A stretch of DNA of 64,000 nucleotides, taken from positions 806,001 to 870,000 of the forward strand of contig OX044367.1 of assembly GCA_943846785.1 (NCBI GenBank), read 5' to 3'. Source of the DNA: SCGC-AAA076-P13 sp905478035 (GTDB lineage Bacteria > Pseudomonadota > Gammaproteobacteria > Magnimaribacterales > D2472). Positions 36,119 through 45,602 of this stretch are shown here, in pieces. Position numbers and translations under genes: made by a program. The notes under the pieces were generated by a model. The model searched no databases, was not told the DNA's origin, and saw only the letters and a program-made list of their open reading frames with translations. Numbering within the stretch: the first letter of the stretch is position 1; every line of letters begins with the position of its first letter.

Positions 36119-36936
36119 TTGAAAATAATAACCTCATATCAAGAGTTTAAAGATTATAGAAAAAATTTAAGTGATATATCATTTGTTCCAACTATGGGTA
36201 ACCTTCATGCAGGACATATAGCATTAGTTCAAGAAGCCAAATCTCAAAAAAACTATGTTGTAGCTTCTATTTTCATAAATCCACTTCAATTTAATGATAA
36301 GAGGGATTTTAAAAACTATCCTAAGACCTTTGATGATGATATTCATATGCTTGAAACAAATGGTTGTGATTTGTTGTTTATGCCTGATGAATCTATTTTA
36401 GATAACATTACAGAAATAAAAGCTCCAGAAATATCAAATTTTTTATGTGGTAAAAATAGACCTGGGCATTTTGATGGAGTTTTAACAATAGTTAATAGAC
36501 TCTTTGATATTGTTAGGCCTACAAAAGTTTTTTTTGGAAAGAAGGATTACCAACAATTTATTCTTGTATCAAATTTTATTAATGAAAATAAACTTCCAAT
36601 AGAAATTATAGGAGTTGAAACTGTTCGTGATGCAAATGGGCTAGCACTTATCTTCAAGAAATAATCATCTTAATACTAATGAAAAAAAGATTGCAATGAA
36701 CTTGCATGTAACTCTAAATGATTTGGCTAACAATTTGGATGAAGTTTCGAATGATTTTATAAAACTCAAAATAGCAAAACTTAACAAATTTAGGTTTTGA
36801 AGTAGATTATTTAACAATATGTGATCCAAATTTATTAAACCCAGTAAGTAATTTTAAAAAAAGACCTCTTTTGTTAGCCATAGCAGCGTCTTTAAATGGA
36901 ATTAGGCTTATAGACAATCTATTGGTAAAGAACTAA
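36119..36936 (+). CDS. panC: Pantothenate synthetase (two frame breaks)
   Basis: Joins pantoate and beta-alanine. Start TTG, three bases after panB. Motifs: 'FVPTMGNLHAGHIALVQEA' with the HIGH-like HAGH, 'SIFINPLQFNDKRDFKNYP', 'RPGHFDGVLTIVNRLF' and 'FFGKKDYQQF'. After 'VRDANGLAL' one surplus A near 36649 breaks the frame; correcting it gives 'SSRNNHLNTNEKKIAMNLHV'. A second surplus A near 36790 interrupts 'KLNNLGFEVDYLTICDPNLL'; correction reaches TAA at 36934-36936. The corrected product of about 271 residues matches PanC in length and order. Confidence 0.88.
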
Positions 36937-36979
36937 AAACTTTAAAAAAATCACTTAATTACTTATACTTCGCACCGTT

Positions 36980-37369
36980 ATGCTAAAAACATTACTTAAA
37001 TCGAAGCTTCACAGAATCAATGTAACTCAGGTTGAGTTAGATTATGAGGGCTCTTGCGCAGTTGATCAGGATTTTTTAGATTCAGCTGGTATGCAAGAAT
37101 ATGAAAAAGTCGATGTTTATAATGTTACTAATGGTGAGAGGTTTTCAACTTATTTAATCTTAGCCGAATCTGGCTCTAAAACACTTTCAGTTAATGGGGC
37201 TGCTGCTCATAAAGTATCTTTAAACGATATTGTTATCATATGTACCTATGGCGAATTTAATGAAGCCGAAAGTTTAGAACATAAGCCAACTTTAGTTTAT
37301 TTTGATAGTAACAATAACATTACAGATATCAAAAACTCTATTCCTGAACAAAAACTACATTCTGTTTAA
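36980..37369 (+). CDS. panD: Aspartate 1-decarboxylase (pyruvoyl enzyme)
   Basis: Makes beta-alanine for PanC. 129 residues with the self-cleavage site Gly-Ser in 'ELDYEGSCAVDQDFL' (cleaved before the serine to form the pyruvoyl group), followed by 'VDVYNVTNGERFSTYLI', 'NGAAAHKVSLNDIVIICTYG' and the final 'PTLVYFDSNNNI'. Closes the coaBC-panB-panC-panD block. The start of the next gene may reach back into its end. Confidence 0.95.
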   Translation: MLKTLLKSKLHRINVTQVELDYEGSCAVDQDFLDSAGMQEYEKVDVYNVTNGERFSTYLILAESGSKTLSVNGAAAHKVSLNDIVIICTYGEFNEAESLEHKPTLVYFDSNNNITDIKNSIPEQKLHSV

Positions 37370-38261
37370 ATCTAAACACATTCTATTCGTATTATTTTTC
37401 AATGTATTTCTTAGTGCTAATACAAGTGTAATTGTTCTAGGTTCAGGAACCCCAAACCCTGATCCAGATAGGTATGGTTCTGCTTATGCAGTAGTGGTTG
37501 ATGATCAGGCATATATTGTTGATTTTGGTCCTGGGGTTATTAGAAGGATATCAGCAATGTCGCCATCATGGGGCGGGCAGTTTCCTCAATTAGAACTTCA
37601 AAATATTAATCATGCCTTTCTTACTCATATACATTCAGATCATTCTGGTGGCCTAGCTGATTTAATTCTAACTCCATGGGTGATGGGTAGAGATTCAGAG
37701 TTGAATTTATTTGGCCCAAAGGGTTTAAAAGATATGGCCCAAAATATTACTGATGCTTATAAGCTTGATATAGATTATCGGCTCAATGGCACACAGCCTG
37801 CCAATGATAAAGGTTTTATATCAATCGTTAGTGAAATAAATGAAGGCAGTATTTATAAAGACTCTAATGTTGAGGTAATTGCCTTTAGAAATAGTCATGG
37901 TGATCTCTTTGAGTCATTTGGTTATTTATTTATCACGAATGATAAAAAAATAATATTTTCAGGCGATACAGCTATAAGCACTTCTTTGAAGAAATATGCA
38001 AAGGATGTTGATATTCTTGTCCATGAAGTTTACTCAAGTGAAGGGTTTGAAACTAAAACAGATGATTGGAAGATATATCACAAGGCGCATCACACATCCT
38101 CAATTGACTTAGGTATTTTAGCTAATGAGCTAAATCCAAAAAAATTAATAGCATCCCATATACTCTTTTGGGGAGCTACTGAAACCTCTGTGATCGAAGA
38201 TATTAAAGAAAATTTTAAGGGAGAAATTATTCTAGCTTCAGACCTATTGGTTATAGATTAG
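37302..38261 (+). CDS. Exported MBL-fold metallo-hydrolase
   Basis: Metallo-beta-lactamase-fold hydrolase, up to 319 residues. Metal motifs: 'FLTHIHSDHSGGLADLIL' (HxHxDH), 'RNSHGDLFE', 'IIFSGDTAIS' and 'LIASHILFW'. The layout resembles RNase Z/arylsulfatase-type MBL proteins such as those fused to a secretion signal; a hydrophobic stretch 'HILFVLFFNVFLSAN' looks like a signal peptide. The start is uncertain: no ATG is available, the TTG at 37302 overlaps panD by 68 bases, and a CTG near 37365 may be used instead. Substrate unknown. Confidence 0.82.
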   Translation: MIVTITLQISKTLFLNKNYILFKSKHILFVLFFNVFLSANTSVIVLGSGTPNPDPDRYGSAYAVVVDDQAYIVDFGPGVIRRISAMSPSWGGQFPQLELQNINHAFLTHIHSDHSGGLADLILTPWVMGRDSELNLFGPKGLKDMAQNITDAYKLDIDYRLNGTQPANDKGFISIVSEINEGSIYKDSNVEVIAFRNSHGDLFESFGYLFITNDKKIIFSGDTAISTSLKKYAKDVDILVHEVYSSEGFETKTDDWKIYHKAHHTSSIDLGILANELNPKKLIASHILFWGATETSVIEDIKENFKGEIILASDLLVID

Positions 38262-38326
38262 ATAAATAAAGATTGACCCAAGAGATGCTTGACTATAACC
38301 TTCTGCCATTAACAACAAAGGAATAA

Positions 38327-39550
38327 ATGAAATTCAGTGATCTGAACTTATCAGACCCTATATTGAGATCATTACAAGATCAAAATTACAAAGAGCCAAC
38401 ACCAATTCAAGCTGAGGTAATACCAGCTATTTTAAACAAAAGTGATGTAATGGCTGCAGCACAAACTGGAACAGGTAAAACAGCTGGATTTGTATTACCT
38501 ATTTTAAGCATCCTATCTAATCCTAAAAATAACTATAAAGGCCATCAGTTAAGAGCATTGATTGTAACTCCAACACGAGAATTAGCTGCTCAAGTAAGGG
38601 AAAGTGTTAATACCTACAGTAAATATCTCAGCATCAGGTCTACAGCTGTTTATGGTGGGGCTAGAATACATAATCAAAAACTTAAGTTAAGAAAAGGAGT
38701 TGATGTTCTTGTTGCAACCCCTGGAAGACTGCTTGATTTATATAACCAAAAATCTGTAAATTTTAAAAATATTGAAATGCTTGTTCTTGATGAGGCCGAT
38801 CAAATGTTAGATATGGGCTTTATACATGACATAAAGAAAATTGCAAAATTACTTCCAGAGAGAAGACAAAACCTCATGTTTACAGCTACTTTCTCAGATT
38901 CTTTTAGGGCACTAGCTAAAGAGATGGCTGATAAGGCTATTGAAGTCTCTGTTACATCTGATGGCGAAACTGGAGAAAATATTGAGCATTATGTTCATCC
39001 AGTTGATAAATCTAGAAAGGCTGAACTATTGATCGAATTAATTGAAACTAAAAAATGGGACCAGGCATTAGTTTTTACGAGAACCAAGCATGGAGCCGAT
39101 AGATTGCAAAAGCAATTAGATAAAGTGTCTATAAAATCACAAGCTATTCATGGGAATAAAACTCAAAACAACAGAATGAAAGCTTTGGATGCATTTAAAA
39201 ATAATAGAATTAAGATATTGGTAGCAACTGATGTTGCAGCCCGTGGAATAGATATTAAAAAAATGTCACAAGTTATTAACTTTGATGTTCCAACAGTTGC
39301 AAAAGATTATATTCATAGGATTGGAAGAACAGGAAGGGGTGGCGATAAAGGTACAGCTATTTCCCTTGTAAGTGCTGATGAATTTAAACTACTAAGAGAT
39401 ATTGAAAAATTATTAAATCAAAAGCTTGAGCGAATAGAAATTGATGGATTTGAGCCAGAGCATGTTGTCCCTTCAAAGGAAAAGCCACCTAGAAGAAAAT
39501 TTAATAACAAAGCTGGTTTTAGAAAAAGGAAAAGAAGCAGAAAGGGTTAG
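38327..39550 (+). CDS. DEAD-box ATP-dependent RNA helicase, RhlE-like
   Basis: 407 residues with all helicase motifs: Q motif 'EPTPIQAEVIPAIL', Walker A 'AQTGTGKT' (about 45-52), 'PTRELAAQV', 'TPGRLLDL', DEAD box 'LVLDEADQMLDMGF', 'MFTATFSD', 'VFTRTKHGADRLQ', 'VATDVAARGIDI' and 'HRIGRTGRGG'. A basic C-terminal tail (PRRKFNNKAGFRKRKRS) fits the RhlE group, which helps ribosome assembly and RNA turnover, notably in the cold. Own ribosome site 'aaagga' upstream. Confidence 0.94.
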   Translation: MKFSDLNLSDPILRSLQDQNYKEPTPIQAEVIPAILNKSDVMAAAQTGTGKTAGFVLPILSILSNPKNNYKGHQLRALIVTPTRELAAQVRESVNTYSKYLSIRSTAVYGGARIHNQKLKLRKGVDVLVATPGRLLDLYNQKSVNFKNIEMLVLDEADQMLDMGFIHDIKKIAKLLPERRQNLMFTATFSDSFRALAKEMADKAIEVSVTSDGETGENIEHYVHPVDKSRKAELLIELIETKKWDQALVFTRTKHGADRLQKQLDKVSIKSQAIHGNKTQNNRMKALDAFKNNRIKILVATDVAARGIDIKKMSQVINFDVPTVAKDYIHRIGRTGRGGDKGTAISLVSADEFKLLRDIEKLLNQKLERIEIDGFEPEHVVPSKEKPPRRKFNNKAGFRKRKRSRKG

Positions 39551-39561
39551 TACCATATATT

Positions 39562-40786
39562 ATGAACAGCAATGCACAGTCTTATGATGTAATTATCCTA
39601 GGTGGTGGAGCTGGTGGTCTTTTTTGCGCGATTACAGCTGCAAAGAGAGGTAAAAAGGTTCTTGTACTTGAAAAATCTAATAAGTTAGGAAAAAAAATTT
39701 TAATGTCAGGAGGTGGAAGATGTAATTTCACCAATCAATTCATTAATCCTCACAACTTTCTTTCACAAAATAGTCATTTTTGTAAATCAGCTTTATCACA
39801 ATATTCAGCCCAAGATTTTATTTCTATGGTTGAAGCTCATAATATTGAATATGAAGAGAGAAAGCATGGTCAGCTTTTTTGTATTAATTCTGCAAAAGAT
39901 ATTGTAGAAATGCTAGTTACTGAATGCGAAAAATATAACGTTACAATAATTACAAATGCCACAACTTCAATTGTTGAATATAGTGACAAGAAATACTTGC
40001 TAGAGACAATTATTGAAACTAAAAAAAATACTACTAATCTGTATACCCAATCAAATAAATTAATAATTGCAACAGGTGCTTTATCAGTTCCAACGCTTGG
40101 AGGAAGTGGTTTTGGTTATGATATTGCTAAGCAATTTCAATTAGAAGTTACGAATCTTCAGGCTGGACTTGTACCATTTATCTTTACTGATCAAATTAAA
40201 AATATTTGCGAGAATCTATCTGGTGTTTCTCATAATGTAGAGGTTACCTGTAACGAAACTACTTTTAGTGAAGATATATTGTTTACTCACAGAGGCCTAA
40301 GCGGTCCAGTGATACTACAAATCTCTAATTATTGGCATCTTGGAGATTCTATAAGCATTAATCTTATGCCTTCTGTATCCCTTTCAAATCATATAAAAGA
40401 TATTAAAAAAACAAGTCCAAAACTATTATTAAAATCTATTCTCTCAAATATGATGCCAAAAGCACTTGTTGCTGAATTAGAAAATCTGTTCTGGATGGAG
40501 CTAGCAAATCAAACCTATTGGTGAGTGGTCTAATATTCAAATAGAAGAGTTAGGCAATACTTTAAATAATTGGATATTAAAACCCTCTTCAACAGAAGGA
40601 TATAGAACTGCAGAGGTTACTATGGGTGGAGTTAATACAGATTATATAAGCTCTAAATCCATGGAGGTTAAAAACCAGCAAGGTTTATATTTTATTGGAG
40701 AAGTATTAGACGTAACTGGTCATCTGGGTGGGTTTAACTTTCAATGGGCATGGGCATCTGCGTATGCAGCTGGAAATGATTTATAG
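39562..40786 (+). CDS. HI0933/YhiN-family flavoprotein (frame broken near 40510)
   Basis: FAD-binding oxidoreductase of the HI0933 (YhiN/BaiN-like) family. N-terminal dinucleotide-binding 'DVIILGGGAGGLFCAITAAKRGKKVLVLE', then 'LGKKILMSGGGRCNFTN' and 'FTHRGLSGPVILQISNYW'. The frame stops at 40522-40524; removing one A from CAAACC near 40510 restores 'ANQPIGEWSN' and the family C-terminus 'TAEVTMGGV...GLYFIGEVLDVTGHLGGFNFQWAWASA', ending at TAG 40784-40786. Reaction unknown in most bacteria. Confidence 0.9.
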
Positions 40787-40812
40787 AAATGAGTTTGATA
40801 AGATAATAAGTT

Positions 40813-40893
40813 ATGGATTATTCAGTTTATATTTTAGGAAATTTAATTTTTATAGCGCTGTTATATTGGGTTGTTAAAGACAATATTAAATAG
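40813..40893 (+). CDS. Possible 26-aa single-span membrane peptide
   Basis: Reading frame from ATG 40813: MDYSVYILGNLIFIALLYWV, then VKDNIK. One clean membrane span, an aromatic-rich start and a charged C-terminus are what small membrane peptides look like. It lies alone between the flavoprotein and the ABC-F gene in the same direction. The ribosome site is weak (GATAATAAG). Could be chance in AT-rich DNA. Confidence 0.35.
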   Translation: MDYSVYILGNLIFIALLYWVVKDNIK

Positions 40894-40933
40894 GCCCTAT
40901 CTTCTGATACACTAGCGTTTTTTAAAATTCAAA

Positions 40934-42800
40934 ATGCTTTCATTTAATAATTTAGAACTAGTACTGGGTGGTAAAACATTGTTTGATGATGTTTCACTAA
41001 CCATACATCATCAACAAAAAGTTGGTCTTGTTGGTGCTAATGGAACTGGTAAAACAAGCCTATTTAAAATTATTAAAAAAGAAATAGAGGTTGATCAGAG
41101 TTCAGTTAGCTTTCCTACAGATTTAAGAATTTCATATCTTGCTCAAGAAGTTAAAGGTACTGATGAAATTGCATTAGATTATGTTTTATCTGGAGATGCT
41201 AACTTAATTGATATACAAAAAAAAATAGAAGAAGCAGAAAAAGAAGAAAGCTATGATCTGCTTGGCGAACTCTATGCTATTTATAGTTCACTAGATGGCT
41301 ACTCAGCTAAATCAAAAGCAGAGCAATTAATGTTAGGTCTTGGTTTTACATCAGAGGATTTTCATAAACCTTTAAAAGACTTTTCTGGTGGCTGGAGAGT
41401 AAGGTTAAATCTAGCTAAAACATTAATGCAGCCATCAGATCTTAATGCTACTTGATGAGCCAACCAACCATTTAGATCTAGATGCCATTCTTTGGTTATC
41501 TAATTGGATTAAATCTTTTAAAGGGGCTTTAATTTTAATATCACATGATAGAGATTTTCTTGATGATTGTGTTTCATATGTAGCTCATCTATACAGACAA
41601 ACTATTGAGTTATATTCTGGAAATTATTCTCAATTCGAAGTTCTTAGAGCTGCCAAAATGGCTGAAATACAGAGTAATTATATTAAGCAACAAAAAGAGG
41701 TTGCTCACATGCAGAGCTTTATTAATAGATTCAAAGCTAAGGCAACTAAAGCAAGGCAAGCTCAAAGTCGTGTAAAGGCTCTTGAAAAGATGGAATTAAT
41801 TGCTCCAGCACATATAGACTCTCCTTTTAATTTTAAGATATCTGAAACAGATAAAATTTCTAATCCATTGGTTTCTTTAAGCCAAGCTGAGCTAGGTTAC
41901 AGTGAACCAGTGCTTTCTGAAGTCGGCTTTACTATATGCCCGGGAGATCGAATTGGTCTTCTTGGAGCTAATGGTGCCGGCAAATCCACACTTATTAAAA
42001 GTATTGTTGGAACACTACCAATACTAAATGGTGACAGAGAAACAGGAACCAATTTTAGAGTAGGGTACTTCTCACAACATCAGGTAGATGATTTAGATTT
42101 ATCTATATCAGCATTTATGCACATTCAAAGACTTGATGAAACAAAAACTGAAAAACAAATAAGAACATATCTTGGAGGATTTGCCTTTAAAGGAGATAAG
42201 GTAAAGGATCCAATAAGATTATTTTCTGGTGGGGAAAAAGCAAGACTTGCATTTGCAATTATTTCATATCAAAAACCAAATATTTTACTAATGGATGAGC
42301 CAACCAATCACTTAGACATGGAAATGAGGCATGCATTAACAGTTGCTATTCAAACTTTTAAAGGAGCTATTCTATTGATTTCTCATGACAGACATCTTTT
42401 AAATAGTTCTGTTGATACCTTTTACCTTATTGATAAAGGATCTCTCAATATATTTGATGGAGATTTAGATGATTACAAAAACTATATTCTTGATATTAAA
42501 TCTATTGAAAACAAAGATGTAAAAAAGAAAAAAATAAAAAACAATACACTTCAAGCTGACAATACGCAAAAAATTAAATCTATAAATAGTGATATTTCAA
42601 AATTAGATAAAAGGCTTTTCAGATTAAATAATAAATTAAAAGAAGCAAATGAAAAACTAGCTAATCCAGAGCTATATACAAATGATGCTGATAACAACCT
42701 CCAAGACTTAATAAGAAATCAATTAGAGCTATCTAACGAAATAGAAAGCGCCGAAAAAGAATGGATGGATAAGGCTGCAGAATTAGAGTCTTTAAACTAA
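40934..42800 (+). CDS. ABC-F family ATPase, YheS/Uup type (frame broken near 41446)
   Basis: Soluble twin-ATPase that acts on ribosomes. First cassette: 'GLVGANGTGKTSLFKI', signature 'FSGGWRVRL', then 'LMQPSDL'. The frame ends at 41453-41455, while 'MLLDEPTNHLDLDAI' continues in another frame; one surplus A in CTTAATG near 41443 accounts for it. Second cassette: linker helices, 'LLGANGAGKSTLIKS', 'FSGGEKARLAFAI', 'LLMDEPTNHLDME'. A C-terminal coiled coil (about 540-620) closes the protein. Corrected length about 621 residues, as in YheS. Confidence 0.9.
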
Positions 42801-42810
42801 AGTTTTTTAA

Positions 42811-42887
42811 TGGCGCGCCCGGAGAGATTCGAACTCCCGACCCCTTGGTTCGTAGCCAAGTACTCTATCCAGCTGAGCTACGGGCGC
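42811..42887 (-). tRNA. tRNA-Arg (anticodon ACG)
   Basis: 77 nt with encoded CCA, minus strand. Acceptor GCGCCCG pairs with CGGGCGC; D-arm TAGCTCAGCTGGATAGAG; anticodon stem CTTGG/CCAAG with loop CTACGAA (anticodon ACG, the adenosine normally edited to inosine by TadA); T-loop TTCGAAT. A near-copy with anticodon TCG is encoded at 29969-30045. Confidence 0.97.
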
Positions 42888-43019
42888 TTAGTTTGAAAGC
42901 ATTATAGCTATATTTCTAGATTAACCATAATCCTTATAATTCCCATTAAAGTCATTACTTATTTATTTAAATTACCTATTTACAAACATGTTGAATTATA
43001 TTTTCACAAGTTTTCTTTT

Positions 43020-43053
43020 ATGTAACATATCTGTATCAATTCAACATTAAAAT
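43020..43053 (+). promoter_or_regulatory. Candidate Pho box and -10 element upstream of pstS
   Basis: The 18 bases at 43020-43037 fit 14 of 18 positions of the PhoB box consensus (two CTGTCA-like direct repeats eleven bases apart), here as TGTAAC and CTGTAT. A -10-like TAAAAT stands at 43048-43053, ten bases after the box, which is the usual spacing at PhoB-activated promoters where the box replaces the -35. pstS begins at 43081. Seen: the match and spacing. Inferred: phosphate-starvation control. Confidence 0.58.
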
Positions 43054-43080
43054 TTTGTTTTATTTAATAGGAGATTATTA

Positions 43081-44124
43081 ATGAATAAATTTTTAACACT
43101 AGCAATTACATCCAGTATCTTTTTTTCGACATCAATTGATGCTGCCTCTAGAGATACTATCAAGATAGTTGGATCATCAACAGTTTATCCTTTTGCAACT
43201 GTTGTAGCGGAAAGATTTGGAAAAAAATCAATTTATAACACACCTGTAATTGAATCCACTGGTTCAGGTGGTGGTTTAAAACTTTTTTGCAAAGGAATCG
43301 GAATAGAGCATCCAGATATTACCAACGCTTCAAGAAGAATTAAGCAAAGTGAAATTGATAGCTGTGCTGCAACTGGTATTACTGAAATAACAGAAATTAA
43401 AATAGGCTATGATGGAATTGTAATTGCTAATTCAAGAAAAGCTGAGAAATTAAGTTTAACAAAACGTCAGATTTTTTTAGCTTTAGCCCCAATGGTCCCA
43501 AATCCAAATGGCGATGAAACTCTCATAAAAAACCCATATAAAACTTGGAAAGATGTAGACTCATCATTACCAAATATTGATATTGAGGTACTTGGGCCAC
43601 CTCCTTCATCAGGAACTAGAGATGCATTCGCTGAATTAGCTATGGAAGGAGGTTGCAAGACGTTTAAATGGCTAGCTGATATTAAAAAACAAGATAAAAA
43701 TAAATATAAAAGCATATGCAGGTCAGTGAGAGAAGATGGTCTGTATATTGAAGTTGGTGAAAATGATAATTTAATAGTCTCAAAACTTAATGCTAATCCA
43801 AACTCACTGGGAGTTTTTGGTTATAGTTTTTTAGATCAAAATTCAGATACTATTCAAGGTTCTAAAGTTGATGGGGCATATCCAACATTTAATAATATTG
43901 CAGATGGCTCATATGCAGTATCTAGACCATTATATTTTTATGTAAAAAATGCTCATGCTACATCTATACCTGGAATTAAAGAATATGTCAGAGAATTCAC
44001 AAGTAGAAGCGCAATTGGTCAAACAGGTTACCTAACCGATAAAGGCTTAATACCTATGCCAAATGATGAATATAAAGAATTTTCAGCAGCTGGTAAAAAA
44101 TTAATACCGCTTAAGAGCTTGTAG
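43081..44124 (+). CDS. pstS: Phosphate ABC transporter substrate-binding protein
   Basis: Periplasmic phosphate-binding protein, 347 residues. Signal peptide 1-21 (cleavage after SIDA), then 'IKIVGSSTVYPFATVVAERFGKK', the phosphate-binding loop 'GSGGGLKLFCKGIG', 'TNASRRIKQSE' and 'GPPPSSGTRDAFAELA' with serine, arginine and aspartate ligands. First gene of pstSCAB; a GGAG site precedes the ATG. A hairpin follows that should keep PstS more abundant than the membrane subunits. Confidence 0.96.
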   Translation: MNKFLTLAITSSIFFSTSIDAASRDTIKIVGSSTVYPFATVVAERFGKKSIYNTPVIESTGSGGGLKLFCKGIGIEHPDITNASRRIKQSEIDSCAATGITEITEIKIGYDGIVIANSRKAEKLSLTKRQIFLALAPMVPNPNGDETLIKNPYKTWKDVDSSLPNIDIEVLGPPPSSGTRDAFAELAMEGGCKTFKWLADIKKQDKNKYKSICRSVREDGLYIEVGENDNLIVSKLNANPNSLGVFGYSFLDQNSDTIQGSKVDGAYPTFNNIADGSYAVSRPLYFYVKNAHATSIPGIKEYVREFTSRSAIGQTGYLTDKGLIPMPNDEYKEFSAAGKKLIPLKSL

Positions 44125-44173
44125 GAAGAATAAAATGATTGAAATTTCTTCCTTTTAGAAAAGGTAACATTTT

Positions 44174-44210
44174 ACACTAAAGCCTTTTGAATAGGCTTTA
44201 GTGTATCTTT
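44174..44210 (+). terminator. Hairpin/attenuator between pstS and pstC
   Basis: Perfect 11-bp stem (44174-44184 with 44194-44204) with a 9-base loop, followed by the short T-rich ATCTTTATTT. Weak T-run suggests partial termination or 3'-end protection, fitting the need for excess PstS over PstCAB. Confidence 0.75.
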
Positions 44211-44225
44211 ATTTGGTACAAAAAT

Positions 44226-45602
44226 ATGTTTAGTTATTTATTTGTTATATTGATGGTTTTTGCCATTTTTATATATTTTTATGCAAAAAAATATTCAATC
44301 ACCATAAGAAATCAGAGTGGCTATTTACATTCATTGCCTCAATATTATGGCTTTTATGCAAGTTTATGGTTTTTAATTCCATCTCTTATAATTATTTCTT
44401 TATACCTAATTTTTGCTGAATCTTTTATCACGTCAACGTTAATTAATACGCTTCCTAATGATATAAAAACTCTTTCATCTGCTGAACTTAATCTTGTTTT
44501 AAATGATATAAAGAATCTAGCTGTTGGTAATATTGCAAATAGCTCATCTTTTACAGAAATAACAGAGGCAGCTAATTTTTATAATAAACAGAACCAATTA
44601 ATAGATAAAGTTGTTTTTTATAGCTCATTAATAATTGGGTTATTGACATTTACTTATGCATTTAAAACAATTTCTTCATCATATAGAGCAAGAAATTTTA
44701 TTGAGTCTGCTATACATGTTTTATTATTTGGATCAGCTTTAATTGCAATTTTTGTTACAGCAGGAATTTTACTTTCAGTATTATTTGAGGCTTTAAGATT
44801 TTTTGAAGTAATAAGTTTTTCTGATTTTTTATTCGGCTTAAGTTGGAGTCCTCAAATGGCTATAAGAGAGGGTCAAATTGGATCATCTGGTTTATTTGGT
44901 GCTGTACCTTTATTTGCAGGAACAATTCTTATTTCGTTAATTGCTTTATTGTTAGCAGTGCCTATTGGTTTGTTAACAGCAATTTATTTATCTGAGTATG
45001 CTGATATAAAAGTAAGAGCAATTATAAAACCAATTTTAGAAATTTTATCTGGTATTCCAACAGTTGTTTATGGTTTTTTTGCTGTTGTTACTGTAGCCCC
45101 ATTTATTCGAAATATAGGTTCCATGCTGGGGTTAGATATTGCTTCAGAAAGTGCACTGGGAGTTGGCTTAGTTATGGGTATAATGATTATTCCTCTAATT
45201 TCATCTCTTTCAGATGATGTAATTTCTAGTGTTCCCCAATCTATGAGAGAAGGCTCATATGGTTTAGGGGCGACTAAATCTGAAACTATTAAGAAAGTAA
45301 TTTTACCAGCTGCTTTGCCAGGCATTATAGGAGGAATTCTTTTGGCTGCTTCTCGAGCAATTGGCGAAACTATGATAGTAGTTATGGCCGCAGGCTTATC
45401 AGCTAAACTCTCTTTTAATCCAATTGAGGCAGTGACAACAGTTACAGTGCAGATTGTTACATTATTAACAGGAGATCAAGAATTTGACAGCCCTAAGACT
45501 TTGGCAGCATTTGCTCTTGGATTAACATTATTTGTCTTCACATTATTCCTTAATTTTATAGCACTAAAAATAGTTAGAAAGTATAGAGAGCAATATGAGT
45601 AA
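44226..45602 (+). CDS. pstC: Phosphate ABC transporter permease PstC
   Basis: 458-residue long form: extra N-terminal spans and a loop (about 1-150), then the transport domain with 'FGAVPLFAGTILISLIALLLAVPIGLLTAIYLSEYAD', 'ILSGIPTVVYGFFAVV' and the coupling-helix 'EGSYGLGATKSETIKKVILPAALPGIIGGILL' (EAA motif). Works with PstA and PstB. Its stop overlaps pstA by 8 bases. The long N-terminus is common in marine proteobacteria. Confidence 0.95.
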   Translation: MFSYLFVILMVFAIFIYFYAKKYSITIRNQSGYLHSLPQYYGFYASLWFLIPSLIIISLYLIFAESFITSTLINTLPNDIKTLSSAELNLVLNDIKNLAVGNIANSSSFTEITEAANFYNKQNQLIDKVVFYSSLIIGLLTFTYAFKTISSSYRARNFIESAIHVLLFGSALIAIFVTAGILLSVLFEALRFFEVISFSDFLFGLSWSPQMAIREGQIGSSGLFGAVPLFAGTILISLIALLLAVPIGLLTAIYLSEYADIKVRAIIKPILEILSGIPTVVYGFFAVVTVAPFIRNIGSMLGLDIASESALGVGLVMGIMIIPLISSLSDDVISSVPQSMREGSYGLGATKSETIKKVILPAALPGIIGGILLAASRAIGETMIVVMAAGLSAKLSFNPIEAVTTVTVQIVTLLTGDQEFDSPKTLAAFALGLTLFVFTLFLNFIALKIVRKYREQYE

